Notes: generated by a model not told the origin, from the letters alone. Positions 52,897-63,066 are shown, counted from the first letter of the stretch. The stretch: 64,000 nt of DNA from Acidobacteriota bacterium (GCA_025359885.1 JANYDG010000112.1:37555-101554), one strand, 5' to 3'. Numbers and translations are program-made.

Positions 52897-53274
52897 ATGG
52901 ATACTCCTTTGGTAGCCCTCGCTGTATTCGCAGTTGTGGCTCTGCCTCAACGGTTCCTAGCTCAGACTCCCGGCGGCAACGGTGGCAAAGGCTGGATCAA
53001 CCTCAATGTTTGCAACGGCGGCCCAAAGAAGGCATTTGCTGTTCAGATGATGGACGGCTCTATGGCGGCGCGGATCAATCTCTGGGTCAGGCAGGTGGTG
53101 ACGGTAAAACCGTCTGGTACTCCTTCGCCACAAGGAGAGTTCGATGAAGGCTACTTCGACTATGTTATCCAATTCGATCCTGCGACAACCGCCCTACCCA
53201 TCTCTAGCTTTGCCTCGTCCAATTCCCATTCAGAACGCAAACTAAAAGGTGACCTCGAGTACCGGAGTCCCTGA
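52897..53274 (+). CDS. Small secreted orphan protein
   Basis: 125 residues from ATG 52897. A clear signal-like start (LVALAVFAVVALPQRFLAQ) precedes a small beta-rich region (GWINLNVCNGGPKKAFAVQM) and a low-complexity end. No family recognised. There is no strong ribosome-binding site. It may be a short genuine secreted protein or a degraded gene, since the end runs into repeat-like sequence (53275-53460) rich in CTTCG/ACTTCGACTCCGC words. Confidence 0.45.
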   Translation: MDTPLVALAVFAVVALPQRFLAQTPGGNGGKGWINLNVCNGGPKKAFAVQMMDGSMAARINLWVRQVVTVKPSGTPSPQGEFDEGYFDYVIQFDPATTALPISSFASSNSHSERKLKGDLEYRSP

Positions 53275-53471
53275 ACTCTCGGAAAACAAAACTCCATCTT
53301 TGGGTGCAGAGCAGTCCAGCTTCAAGACTGGTATTCTTCGGGCGGACGGCCTGCGTCTTCCGCCGAGGCGAAGAAAACCGCAGGTACTTCGACTCCGCTA
53401 CGCTTCGCTCAGGGAGGACTGCATCTTCTTGAGTTCGAGCAAGTAGCCGCATCGAGTTCAGGAGAGACGCT

Positions 53472-55370
53472 TTGAGCTGGTCACGAAGAGGATTTTTGGA
53501 GTCGCTGTCGCGGACGGCGCTGGTACTTTCGCTGGAAGACGTGCTGGCGTTGGGTAGGCCGCTGTTTGGGCAGGCTGCCGCACCGCTGACAGCGCAAAAG
53601 CCGTCGGCCGGGATGGAACGGCCTGGCTTTCAGGCTGAGGCCAAAGGAATCGAGCTCACTTCGCCAATTGCTGGAACTCCGCTGGGCGTGAGCTTTGTGG
53701 ATGTGGCCGCCGCCGCCGGCCTTACGACCAAGACCATCTATGGCGGCGAGCACAGGAACAAATACCTGCTGGAGACGACGGGCTGCGGCGTGGCCTTTTT
53801 TGACTACGACCAGGACGACTGGGTGGACATCTTTCTGGTGAACGGGTGGCGGCTGGAGGGTTTCCCCAAAGGTCAGGAGCCGATCTGCCATCTGTTCAAG
53901 AACAACCGGGACGGCACATTTACCGACGTGACGGCGAAAGCTGGTCTGGGGCGGTCGGGCTGGGGCCAGGGTTGCTGCGTCGGGGACTACAACAACGACG
54001 GCTGGAATGACCTCTTCATCAGCTACTACGGGCAGAACGCACTGTATCGCAACAACGGCAATGGCACGTTTACCGACGTGACGAAGGAAGCCGGGCTGAT
54101 GCAGTCGAAGCTGCGGTGGAACTCCGGCTGCGCCTTTCTGGACTACGACAAGGATGGGCACCTTGACCTCTTTGTGGGCAACTACATTGAATTCGACGTG
54201 AAGACGGCGCCGCTGCCCGAGGATGCCGGCTGCGCGTACAAGGGGATTCAAGTGGCATGCGGACCGCCGGGGCTTGAAGGCGGGAAGAACATTCTGTACC
54301 ACAACAACGGCGATGGCACCTTCAAAGATGTGAGCGAAAAGGCCGGCATGTGGGGCACAATTGGCACCTACGCGCTGTCGGTCGCGGTCGGCGACATCGA
54401 CAACGACGGCTGGCCGGACATCTACGTCGCCAACGACTCAACGGCGGCGACGTATTACCAGAATCAGAAGGACGGGACATTCAAGGACGTGGCGATCGAG
54501 GCGGGCATCGCCTATTCGCCGGACGGGAAGCCGCAGGCGGGAATGGGCGTGGCGCTGGGCGACTTTAACCGCGACGGGCTGCTGGACATTGTGAAGACAA
54601 ACTTTGCCGGGGACACGGATTCGCTGTATCTGAACCTGGGCGATGGAACGTTTGAAGACCACACCTACCTGTCGGGGTTAGGCATCAACACGCGCTACCT
54701 GGGCTGGGGCGTCGGCTTCTTTGACATGGACAACGACGGGTGGCTGGACATTCTGATTTCAAACGGCCACGTATACCCAGAGGTCGACGGGACGCACATT
54801 GACGCTCCTTATGCCGAGCACAAGTACCTGTACCGGAACCTGCGCAACGGGCAGTTCGAAGAAGTGACCAAGGTTGGCGGCGCGGGAATTACGGATGCAG
54901 CGGCGGCGCGGGGATGCGCCTTTGGGGATTACGACAACGATGGCGACCTGGACGTGGTGGTGAATTGCGTCAACAGCGGACCGCAGCTGTTGCGCTGCGA
55001 TACGGCAGCGGGGGCGGCAAAGAACTGGATCAAGATTCGCACGGTAGGGACCAAAAGCAATCGGACTGGTATTGGCGCTCGGCTGATGCTGACGGCCCAG
55101 GTTGACCCGGCAGTTGAGGGCAAAGCGGCGGGCAAGCGATTGGTACAAATCGATGAGGTGCGGTCCGGAGGCAGCTACTATTCGCAAAACGACTTGCGCG
55201 TGCACTTTGGGCTGGGCGCTGCGAAAAAGGCGGAGATGCTCGAGATTCGGTGGCCTTCGGGAGCGGTAGACGTGCTGAAGGACTTGGACGCGAATCGGCT
55301 GTATGTAATTCAAGAAGGCGGCAAGGTTTTGAAGACGGATGATTTTGGCGCTTCAAAGAAGAAAAGCTAG
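53472..55370 (+). CDS. CRTAC1-family ASPIC/UnbV protein with FG-GAP repeats
   Basis: 632 residues from TTG 53472 (GGAGAG upstream). A signal-like RRGFLESLSRTALVLSLEDV start suggests export. Seven FG-GAP/VCBS Ca-binding-type repeats (DYDQDDWVDIF, DYNNDGWNDLF, DYDKDGHLDLF, DIDNDGWPDIY, DFNRDGLLDIV, DMDNDGWLDIL, DYDNDGDLDVV) form a beta-propeller. The C-terminal ASPIC/UnbV domain is RLVQIDEVRSGGSYYSQNDL, then VHFGLG. Such proteins are abundant in acidobacteria and often lie near TPR and TonB-receptor genes, as here. Biochemical role unknown. Confidence 0.88.
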   Translation: MSWSRRGFLESLSRTALVLSLEDVLALGRPLFGQAAAPLTAQKPSAGMERPGFQAEAKGIELTSPIAGTPLGVSFVDVAAAAGLTTKTIYGGEHRNKYLLETTGCGVAFFDYDQDDWVDIFLVNGWRLEGFPKGQEPICHLFKNNRDGTFTDVTAKAGLGRSGWGQGCCVGDYNNDGWNDLFISYYGQNALYRNNGNGTFTDVTKEAGLMQSKLRWNSGCAFLDYDKDGHLDLFVGNYIEFDVKTAPLPEDAGCAYKGIQVACGPPGLEGGKNILYHNNGDGTFKDVSEKAGMWGTIGTYALSVAVGDIDNDGWPDIYVANDSTAATYYQNQKDGTFKDVAIEAGIAYSPDGKPQAGMGVALGDFNRDGLLDIVKTNFAGDTDSLYLNLGDGTFEDHTYLSGLGINTRYLGWGVGFFDMDNDGWLDILISNGHVYPEVDGTHIDAPYAEHKYLYRNLRNGQFEEVTKVGGAGITDAAAARGCAFGDYDNDGDLDVVVNCVNSGPQLLRCDTAAGAAKNWIKIRTVGTKSNRTGIGARLMLTAQVDPAVEGKAAGKRLVQIDEVRSGGSYYSQNDLRVHFGLGAAKKAEMLEIRWPSGAVDVLKDLDANRLYVIQEGGKVLKTDDFGASKKKS

Positions 55371-56463
55371 CATCGAGAACAAACATCCGAGTTGCACGCC
55401 CAGAGCCGAAACTTGTCGTCCAGGGGGCGGTTGGTGTCGATTTATGAGAATCCTCCAATCAGTCGCTGTCTCAATCGCAAATCCACATGCCTTGCAACGG
55501 CGGTGCATCTGACTCAGCAATCGTGGCAGACGATTGCCGGAAAGCAAATGTCATGCCTGAAGGGGAGGATTAATCCATCTCCCGGAGGTACTGGGTGGAT
55601 CAATGCCCGGAACGCGAGAAACGGTGCCGGAGCTGGCGGGGAAGAATTTCCTTGCGATCTGCGCAGATGCAGCGACATGGCGACCGTGACGTAAGGTTCG
55701 AGTAAAGGCATTTACTAAGTCTTTTGGTTGAATATTTCCTCATCCAGCATAAGCACTAAGGGATATTGGTAGCATCAAAAAGGGACAAAAACACATCCAT
55801 TTATACGTCCCTGAATGTTATGTCATTATCCATCCAAAAGAAGTACATTCTTTCGAAGATTGCTCGGACATGAACCAAGAACCCGGGCGAGCGTCATGGA
55901 GTAAAGCGGCGCGGGAAATCTGCCGGGGAGTTGTGCTTCCAGCGAGATTAATCGATTTACTTAGGCATGTTGCCGGCTGGTGACGCACTATCCGGCCTCA
56001 CTGGGTCGTGAAAACGCTTTCTCGGATTGACATAACCTATCCCGCCCCGCTTTTCAAGGGCCGTGGGGTCAGCTGTCAACAATTCTCTTCCCAAAGGGTT
56101 GACAATCGTCCCATATTTCAACTATCTTTCGGCGGTGCTCCGAAGTGCATTCTTTATGTACGCCTACGCCGTTTGAATCTGTAGGGCAGGCGCTTTGGGT
56201 AGACAGGCTCTTTGGTAGGCAGCAGACCAAACGAGTGCAAATTGAAGAGTGGGCCTAGCCAACGTGGCAGGACTCGCCAAAGTTGTTCGCAGATGGGAAC
56301 GAGATTCAGCCGGGGAATTGTACGTTCACGCAGGGTGCAGATGCTTCGGCACAAAGAGAAGCATGCACCCGCGATGAGATGGCAGACCCCGAGAGACAGT
56401 GCCAGACTGACGAGCAGGTAAGCAATACGTTCACAAACGATTTGAAAGTTTTCAGGAGACCGC
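55371..56463. other. 1.1-kb noncoding, AT-richer spacer
   Basis: No gene is convincing; short frames here lack ribosome sites and family likeness. Part of it is notably AT-rich (55700-55860). GGGAC and GTCCC about 20 bp apart form a small inverted repeat near 55782-55811. A TTGACA lies at 56099-56104, the best -35 candidate upstream of the receptor gene, but its -10 is poor (AACTAT/TATCTT region). The last ~300 bp probably form the leader of the receptor mRNA. Confidence 0.5.
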
Positions 56464-59400
56464 ATGACAAAGAACTTGCGGGCAGCATTCGCTCTGGCAC
56501 TCCTCGCCATCGGATGTATGCTCACTAACGCAACCGCCCATGCCCAATCGGTTTACGGATCGGTTTTTGGCACGGTGACGGATAAGACCGGCGCCGTAGT
56601 TCCAGGCGCGACGGTAACCGTGACAGACGTTGCCAAGGGCATCGTCGTCAACGCAATCACCAACGCAGCGGGCGATTACACGCTCTCGCATCTCGTACCT
56701 GACACGTATGACGTGAAGATTGAGGCAAAGGGCTTCAGGACTTCGACTACGAAAGGCATCGTCGTGGCGGCTGATACTGCGCCACGCATTGATCTAGCCC
56801 TCGAAGTTGCCGGTGCAGCTGGCGAAACCGTTGAAGTGAACGCCGAGTCGGTACCGCAGTTGAAGACTGACCGCGCCGATGTTTCCACAGTATTCAATCA
56901 GCAGGAAGTTTCGGATCTGCCGGTAGGCGATCAGAACTTCACCAACCTGCAGCTTTTGCTGCCGGGCGCGCAGCAGCTTGGCTGGTCGCACGCAGCCAGC
57001 GAAAACCCGCAGGCATCCAAGCAGATTCAGATCGATGGTCAAGCCTTTGGTGGCGTGGCGTTTGAGCTGGACGGCACCGACAACCAGGACCCGATTCTGG
57101 GCATCATCGTCATCAACCCGGCGCTTGATGCAGTGACCGAAACCAAGATCACGACGCAGAACTTTGACGCTGAATTTGGCAAGGCAGTTTCGTCGGTTGT
57201 GACCGCGCAGACCCGCTCGGGCACGAACAAGTTCCACGGCAGTGCATACGACTTCCGTACGGACAATGCCAACCAGGCCCGTGACCCCTATCAGCAGCAG
57301 GAAGAGAAGTACAACCCAGGCCAGAAGCCGATTCCTGCAGGCTTCAAGAATCGCTTTGGCGGTTCTATCGGCGGTCCAATCTGGCGTGATCGCGCCTTCT
57401 TCTTTGGCAACTACGAAGCGCAGCGCGCCAAAGTCGGCACGACGGCAACTGACACTGTACCGACAAGCTTGCTTGTCGACACCTGCCTGGGCAACAAGGT
57501 TGGTCCTGGTGGCATCGCTGGTTGCGATTTCAGCGAATACCTGACTGCCCTCGGCCCGACTGCCGGTACCATTTATGAGCAGGTTCCTGCCGTCGATGGC
57601 TCGGCAGGCAATACCACTCCAGTTCCTTACGCGATGAATGTCATCCCGAGCGCGCAACTGTCAGCCCAGTCGCTGGCTCTGCTGAAGTACCTGCAGCCCT
57701 TCAAGCCCAACAAGACCTCAACCTTGAATGGCATCACAGACAACTACAGCCTCGGCGGCAACGGTCTCTTCAACAGCGACCAGTGGACCGTTCGAGGCGA
57801 TTACACCCTTAGCCAGAAGATCAGCATGTTTGGCCGCTACTCGCGCTTCACCGATACACTGACCGGCAAGGTCATGTTCGGCGATGCGGGTGGTCCCGGC
57901 TTCGGTGTTGGCGGCTACGGTGGTTCTTCGCAGGGCACCAACCAGAGTCTTGCGACGGGCATCGACTTTGTCATCAATCCCAAGCTCGTCGCGGACGTTC
58001 GCGTAGGCTGGTATGGCTACAAAATTCTGACCTCGAAGTACGACACGGGTGTCTCCTTCGCAAACACGCTGGGTATCCCGGGCATCAACTTCGGCGATCG
58101 CTTCACGTCGGGTTCACCGGGCTTCCTGATGGACAACATCAACGGCGGCAGCACGCAGCCGGTTTTTGGCGCAGGTCTCGGCGTAAACCGCTGCAACTGC
58201 CCCTTGACCGAGGACGAAAGCCAGCTGCAGTTCGTCAGCAACTGGACCAAGACACTTGGCAACCACGCAATCAAGTTCGGCGCGGACCTTCGTTTCGCCA
58301 ACAATCTCCGTGTTCCTTCTGACCAGGATCGTTCGGGTGCAATCCACTTCTCGAACGGGCCTACAAGCAACGGCACCACCGGTGGTATCAGCTTCGCGAC
58401 TTTCGTACTTGGTGAAGCTACCAGCTTTGGCCGCTACGTTTCAGTGTCGACCAGCGCAAAGGAGCACCAAAATCGTCCTTTCTTCTACGCGCAGGATACC
58501 TGGCAGGCAACGCGCAAGCTGACGGTCAACGCAGGCGTTCGCTGGGAGCTTTACTTCCCTGAGAGCGTGAATGCGAAGGGCAACGGCGCCCTCATGAACC
58601 TTGACGACGGTTATCTGCATGTAGCTGGATATGGCAGCCTGGGCAACAACATGGGCTGGAAGATCCAAAAGATGAAGCAGTTCGAACCGCGTCTAGGCCT
58701 CGCTTATCAGCTTGATCCAAAAACCGTCGTACGAGCTGGCTACGGACGCAGCTTTGATGTCGGTGTGTTCGGATCGATTTTTGGCCACGTCGTGACGCAG
58801 AATCTGCCTATTCTTGGCAACCAGAGCGTCAACCCAACAGGTGGCAACACCACCTATGCCTTCAAACTGTCCGATGGTCCTCCGTCGGGTACGGCTGCAC
58901 TGACCCAGTTCGGTACGGTTCCCGCAAATGGGCTTCTACCAAACCCCGGTCACTTTCTTAACTCGAAGGCACGGCCCAACCCGCTTCGCTTCCCCACCCT
59001 GGATGCCTGGAACTTCAGCATTCAGCGTGCGATCACATCGAGCACCACCCTGACGGCAGCCTACGTTGGCAACAAGGGAACGCACAGCCTCAGCGCCGGT
59101 GACGGCAACAACACCAACCCCAACGAGTCAGCCATCAACCTGCCTGGTTCCTTCAGCTTGGATGGCCAAGCGTTGCATTATGATCCGAAGGCCAAGCCAG
59201 TTGCTGGGACACAAGTCGCGGCTGATGGCGGTACGGCCAACCAGAAGCTGCTGCAACGCTACATGGGCGGATCGCTTGCAGCCTGCAAGGATGCACTCTA
59301 CACACAGCCAACCTATGATGGCGTCACCTTGCCGGCTGGTGCCTGCGGTTGGGATTCTGGCATCAGCTACTACGGTGATAACCAGAACAACAACTTCAAT

Positions 59401-60117
59401 GCACTGCAGGTTACTCTGAGCCAGAAGATTGGCAAGGGCGCGACGCTCAATGCCAACTACCAATGGGCCGCTGCACACGACTTCAACAGCAACTTTGCCA
59501 CCTGGAGCAAGTCGGCAGTTTATGGCAACAACAATGACGTGCGCAAGCAGTCGTTGGTGAGCTATGGCAGCTATGAGCTTCCTTTCGGCAAGGGCAAGAT
59601 GTTCATGCCAGGTGCCAGCCGCATGGTGGATGCCATCATCGGTGGGTTCCAGGTATCGGGTGTTCTTAACTGGTCGAGCGGTCTTCCCTTTGGGCTTGGC
59701 CTGGACAACTGCGGCGACGACATCCCAGGTTCGGCACCTTGCCGTCCTAACGTTGTCGGCACACTCAAGACTAACCTTTCTGGTTTCAACGCTCAGAATC
59801 GTAACCGCACCTTCTACCATGCTGACAAGAATCTGACCTCTGGTCAGTTCTCGCACGCGGGTCTGGACAAGATCGGCAATGCAGGCCGGAACACCTATTT
59901 TGGACCGTCCTTCTTCAACACCGATCTTTCTCTGGTTAAGAGGGTTTCGATCTGGGAGTCGGTACAGATGGAGTTCCGTGCAGACATGCCAAACTTCTTT
60001 AACCACATCAATGCTGGTAATCCTGGCGGCGACGTGCAGCAGGAAGGTACGATTGGCGGAATGGCACCGGGAGCGCAGGCTCGTGGTCTCGAACTTTCGG
60101 CACGTATTCAGTTCTAA
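56464..60117 (+). CDS. TonB-dependent receptor with carboxypeptidase-regulatory-like domain
   Basis: 1,217 residues from ATG 56464, with GGAG upstream. Signal peptide about 1-28 (LALLAIGCMLTNATAHAQ). Residues ~30-120 form a carboxypeptidase-D-regulatory-like beta domain (VYGSVFGTVTDKTGAVVPGA). A plug region follows (VSDLPVGDQNFTNLQLLLPG; TDNQDPILG), then a long barrel with many aromatic strands ending in Phe (LELSARIQF), as outer-membrane barrels do. This Oar-like architecture is typical of acidobacteria; the substrate, perhaps a glycan or complex nutrient, is unknown. Codons end mostly in C, unlike the G-ending style of most + strand genes here. A strong terminator follows. Confidence 0.92.
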   Translation: MTKNLRAAFALALLAIGCMLTNATAHAQSVYGSVFGTVTDKTGAVVPGATVTVTDVAKGIVVNAITNAAGDYTLSHLVPDTYDVKIEAKGFRTSTTKGIVVAADTAPRIDLALEVAGAAGETVEVNAESVPQLKTDRADVSTVFNQQEVSDLPVGDQNFTNLQLLLPGAQQLGWSHAASENPQASKQIQIDGQAFGGVAFELDGTDNQDPILGIIVINPALDAVTETKITTQNFDAEFGKAVSSVVTAQTRSGTNKFHGSAYDFRTDNANQARDPYQQQEEKYNPGQKPIPAGFKNRFGGSIGGPIWRDRAFFFGNYEAQRAKVGTTATDTVPTSLLVDTCLGNKVGPGGIAGCDFSEYLTALGPTAGTIYEQVPAVDGSAGNTTPVPYAMNVIPSAQLSAQSLALLKYLQPFKPNKTSTLNGITDNYSLGGNGLFNSDQWTVRGDYTLSQKISMFGRYSRFTDTLTGKVMFGDAGGPGFGVGGYGGSSQGTNQSLATGIDFVINPKLVADVRVGWYGYKILTSKYDTGVSFANTLGIPGINFGDRFTSGSPGFLMDNINGGSTQPVFGAGLGVNRCNCPLTEDESQLQFVSNWTKTLGNHAIKFGADLRFANNLRVPSDQDRSGAIHFSNGPTSNGTTGGISFATFVLGEATSFGRYVSVSTSAKEHQNRPFFYAQDTWQATRKLTVNAGVRWELYFPESVNAKGNGALMNLDDGYLHVAGYGSLGNNMGWKIQKMKQFEPRLGLAYQLDPKTVVRAGYGRSFDVGVFGSIFGHVVTQNLPILGNQSVNPTGGNTTYAFKLSDGPPSGTAALTQFGTVPANGLLPNPGHFLNSKARPNPLRFPTLDAWNFSIQRAITSSTTLTAAYVGNKGTHSLSAGDGNNTNPNESAINLPGSFSLDGQALHYDPKAKPVAGTQVAADGGTANQKLLQRYMGGSLAACKDALYTQPTYDGVTLPAGACGWDSGISYYGDNQNNNFNALQVTLSQKIGKGATLNANYQWAAAHDFNSNFATWSKSAVYGNNNDVRKQSLVSYGSYELPFGKGKMFMPGASRMVDAIIGGFQVSGVLNWSSGLPFGLGLDNCGDDIPGSAPCRPNVVGTLKTNLSGFNAQNRNRTFYHADKNLTSGQFSHAGLDKIGNAGRNTYFGPSFFNTDLSLVKRVSIWESVQMEFRADMPNFFNHINAGNPGGDVQQEGTIGGMAPGAQARGLELSARIQF

Positions 60118-60142
60118 GGCCTAACAACGATTGCAGTATTGG

Positions 60143-60173
60143 GTGGGGAGCTTCGGCTCCCCACTCTTTTTTT
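60143..60173 (+). terminator. Rho-independent terminator after the TonB receptor gene
   Basis: GTGGGGAGC and GCTCCCCAC form a perfect 9-bp stem closed by a TTCG tetraloop. It is followed by TCTTTTTTT, 25 bp after the stop codon. This is the clearest intrinsic terminator of the window and separates the receptor gene from the TPR genes. Confidence 0.93.
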
Positions 60174-60247
60174 GTGGCAAAGCAATACCCAGGCATCGTG
60201 GCAGGGCGAAGTGATCCGCGATAACCTTGGTTGTAGGTGAGAAGTTG

Positions 60248-61330
60248 ATGATGCGGATTGAATTTTCAGGAGTTTTGCTCCTGCTTTTGGCCGGAGTGGG
60301 CAGCGGTATTGCACAGGTTTCGGGCCCCACAACCCAAACCCAGGAAGCAACTCAGGCCAGCACGGTGATCCCAACGCTTGCCGATGCCAAGGATCTGGCA
60401 TCCAAAGGGCAGCTCGAAAAAGCGATGGAAGTGCTGCAGGCTCTTGCCAAAGTGGAGCCAGAGGAGGCCGGAGTTGAGCGCCTTCTGGGGATGGTGCTTT
60501 ACCAAAAGGAAATGCTGCCAGCGGCTGAGGCAGCCTTTGCAAAGGCGATCACGCAAGATTCAAGCGACAGGGCTTCGCAGCAGATGCGGGGAATTACACT
60601 GTACCGGCTGGGGCGGCCAGGTGAGGCCATTCCGTTGTTGGAAGGGACACAAACTGCTTCGATCACAGGTGCGAACGTGGAGCCGCAGTATGTCCTGGGA
60701 CTGTGTTATTCGGATGCCAGGCGGTATGACGATGCGCGCCGGGCGTTCGCAAAGCAATTTGGCTTTGGCGCGGATACCGCGGAAGCCTACCTGATTACCG
60801 CGCGGATGCTTCTGCGGCGCGAGTTTGCAGACCAGGCTGCGGTGTTTGCCAGCAAAGCGGTAGAGTTGAACCCGACCCTCCCGCTGGCACATCAACTGCT
60901 GGGCGAGATTGCATTAGCCAAGGCGGATTTGCCAACGGCCGTGAAAAAACTGGAGGAGGAGCGGAAGCTCAATCCTCTGAACGGTGCGCTCTATGACCGG
61001 CTAGGAGACGCCTATGTTCGCAACGGGCAGTTTGAAGAGGCGCGGAGTGCGCTCAACAAAGCAATCCTGCTGGAGCCGAATACGACGGGGCCTTACATAT
61101 TGCTTGGCGAGGCACTGGTAAAGCTCGGCGAACCGATTCAGGCGCTGCACTACCTGGTGCGAGCCGCGACGATGGATCCCAACAACTCGGTGACGCATAA
61201 CATGCTGGGGCAGGCCTACCGGGCAATGGGTCGTATGGCGGATGCGAATCGCGAATACAAACTTTCCGTCGAAATCCAGCACCGGAATGATCCCAAACCC
61301 GGCGGAAAACCGGCAGGGGGCAATCGATGA
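60248..61330 (+). CDS. Secreted/periplasmic TPR-repeat protein
   Basis: About 360 residues from ATG 60248, with AGGTGAG upstream; GTG 60227 is an alternative. An N-terminal signal (FSGVLLLLLAGVGSGIAQ) precedes about seven to eight tetratricopeptide repeats, for example EKAMEVLQALAKVEPEEAGV, ALYDRLGDAYVRNGQFEEAR and SVTHNMLGQAYRAMGRMADA. TPR stacks bind partner proteins. Its stop overlaps the start of the next TPR gene (ATGA). It lies right after the receptor/terminator and near the CRTAC1-family gene, a recurring partner. Confidence 0.85.
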   Translation: MMRIEFSGVLLLLLAGVGSGIAQVSGPTTQTQEATQASTVIPTLADAKDLASKGQLEKAMEVLQALAKVEPEEAGVERLLGMVLYQKEMLPAAEAAFAKAITQDSSDRASQQMRGITLYRLGRPGEAIPLLEGTQTASITGANVEPQYVLGLCYSDARRYDDARRAFAKQFGFGADTAEAYLITARMLLRREFADQAAVFASKAVELNPTLPLAHQLLGEIALAKADLPTAVKKLEEERKLNPLNGALYDRLGDAYVRNGQFEEARSALNKAILLEPNTTGPYILLGEALVKLGEPIQALHYLVRAATMDPNNSVTHNMLGQAYRAMGRMADANREYKLSVEIQHRNDPKPGGKPAGGNR

Positions 61331-63066
61331 AGTCAGCTTCAGGCTCCAAACCGGTGAAGCCAGTCCTCTATCTTCCATTGTGGCTGCTGTTGGCAACCTT
61401 CGTGCCTGCCCAGTCGGGAAGTGCACCTACGGCAAAGGGGACGGCGATCCAGCAGGCGGATGCAGCGTTTCGAGCTGGATATAGTGCGATGCAAGCCGGA
61501 GAGCTGGAGAAGGCGCAACTGGATTTTGCGCGGGCGGTTCGGCTCGCCCCAGGGATGGCAGAGCCGCGTGTAGCACTCGGAGCGATCCTGGTGCAACTGG
61601 GCAAGCCCACACAAGCAATTGTTGAACTGCAAAGTGCGCTTGCACTCAAGCCGGGTGATGTAAACGCTGAAGCGAATCTGGCCATGGCCCATGAGGCTCA
61701 GGGGCGGGGACTTGCGGCAGTGGGCAAGACGTCGGAAGCAGAAGCGGAGATGCGAGCCGGAATAGCGGCCATTCATACACAACCTGACGCGCATCAACTG
61801 GCCACCATGCAGGATGAGCTTGGTTCGTTGCTGGCGCAGCAAAAGCGCTGGCCTGAAGCGGAGGGTGCCTTTCGCGAAGCGTTGCGGGTAACTCCTGACC
61901 CAACCGAGGATGCCGGGACGCATATGCACCTGGGTACTGTTCTGGTGGAAGAACAAAGGGTCGAAGAGGCTGTGACAGAGCTGCGGCTGGCGGTGGAAGC
62001 TTCGAAGACAGGCGGGCAGGCGGGAAATGCAATGGCGGAGTATCAACTTGGCCACGCACTTGTAGTGGCAGGGAAAGATGAGGATGCGGAGCTCCCCCTG
62101 GAGCAGGCATTGAAGCTCAATCCAGAGCTTGCTGGCGGGCCCCTGGAACTGGCGATGGTTCTACAGCGGCTTGGAAGGCAGGAGGAATCCATCCCGCTCT
62201 TTGAAAAAGCGGTGAAGGCAGAACCCGGTAACGCAGTTGCACTGACCAATCTAGGCCTGGCGCTGACACAGACAGGGCGCGCCAAGGAAGCTGTTACCTA
62301 CTTTGAGCGAGCCTTGACGGAAACCCCTTCAGACCCTGTCGTGCACGAGGATCTTGGAGTGGCGCGGTTGCAGCAATCAGAGTTTGATGCAGCGATTGGA
62401 GAGTTTGAAAAGGCCCGCGCCGTTGCGCCGGAAGACCCTCAAGTGCATTACGACCTCGGTCTTGCTTACAAGCTCAAGGACCGCATGGATGATGCAATCC
62501 GGGAACTGACCGAGGCCGAGAGGCTCGACTCAGCCTTGCCTGATCCGCCTTACACCCTGGGTATACTGCTGATGCAACTGGGAAGATTACCCGAGGCAGT
62601 GGATCAGTTAAGAGTTGCGCTGACACTGAGGCCAGAGAATGGCGATGGTTGGGCGATTCTGGGCAGCGTCTTGAAGCAGTCTTCGCGTCGTCCGGAAGCT
62701 ATTGAGGCGCTTCGGAAGGCAATCCAGTTGCTGCCGAACCAGCCTGGCCCGCACATCACGCTGGCTGGAGTTCTAGCCGAGCAGGGGGAAGGTGCAGAGG
62801 CAGCTTCTGAACGCAAGCGAGCAGCTGAACTGAGCCGAACGGCGGTCAACCGCCAACGCGCTGTTTTTAGCACGAATGCGGGCAATCAACTTCTCTCGCG
62901 GGGAGAGATTGAGCAAGCCGTAGCCCGCTACCTGGAGGCGATTTCAGCCGACCCCGGATTCAGCGAACCCCACGGGCAACTGGCGGTGGCCTACACGCGT
63001 CAAGGGCGTACAGCGGAGGCGGCAACAGAGCGCGCCAAGGCGGAGTCCCGAACCAAAGTACCTTGA
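61327..63066 (+). CDS. Large TPR-repeat protein, exported
   Basis: 579 residues from ATG 61327 (ATGA overlap with the previous gene). A signal-like start (VLYLPLWLLLATFVPAQ) is followed by twelve or so TPR motifs, e.g. AGYSAMQAGELEKAQLDFAR, TNLGLALTQTGRAKEAVTYF, YDLGLAYKLKDRMDDAIREL and YTLGILLMQLGRLPEAVDQL. The second half is regularly spaced at 34 residues. It probably forms a superhelical scaffold working with the first TPR protein. Partner unknown. Confidence 0.85.
   Translation: MKSASGSKPVKPVLYLPLWLLLATFVPAQSGSAPTAKGTAIQQADAAFRAGYSAMQAGELEKAQLDFARAVRLAPGMAEPRVALGAILVQLGKPTQAIVELQSALALKPGDVNAEANLAMAHEAQGRGLAAVGKTSEAEAEMRAGIAAIHTQPDAHQLATMQDELGSLLAQQKRWPEAEGAFREALRVTPDPTEDAGTHMHLGTVLVEEQRVEEAVTELRLAVEASKTGGQAGNAMAEYQLGHALVVAGKDEDAELPLEQALKLNPELAGGPLELAMVLQRLGRQEESIPLFEKAVKAEPGNAVALTNLGLALTQTGRAKEAVTYFERALTETPSDPVVHEDLGVARLQQSEFDAAIGEFEKARAVAPEDPQVHYDLGLAYKLKDRMDDAIRELTEAERLDSALPDPPYTLGILLMQLGRLPEAVDQLRVALTLRPENGDGWAILGSVLKQSSRRPEAIEALRKAIQLLPNQPGPHITLAGVLAEQGEGAEAASERKRAAELSRTAVNRQRAVFSTNAGNQLLSRGEIEQAVARYLEAISADPGFSEPHGQLAVAYTRQGRTAEAATERAKAESRTKVP

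Noticed and set aside
55392..55694. 100-residue frame in the 1.1-kb spacer
   Set aside because: No ribosome site, no signal or domain pattern, and atypical composition; treated as noncoding.
56283..56528. 81-residue frame overlapping the receptor start
   Set aside because: It overlaps the receptor gene in another frame and lacks any start signal.
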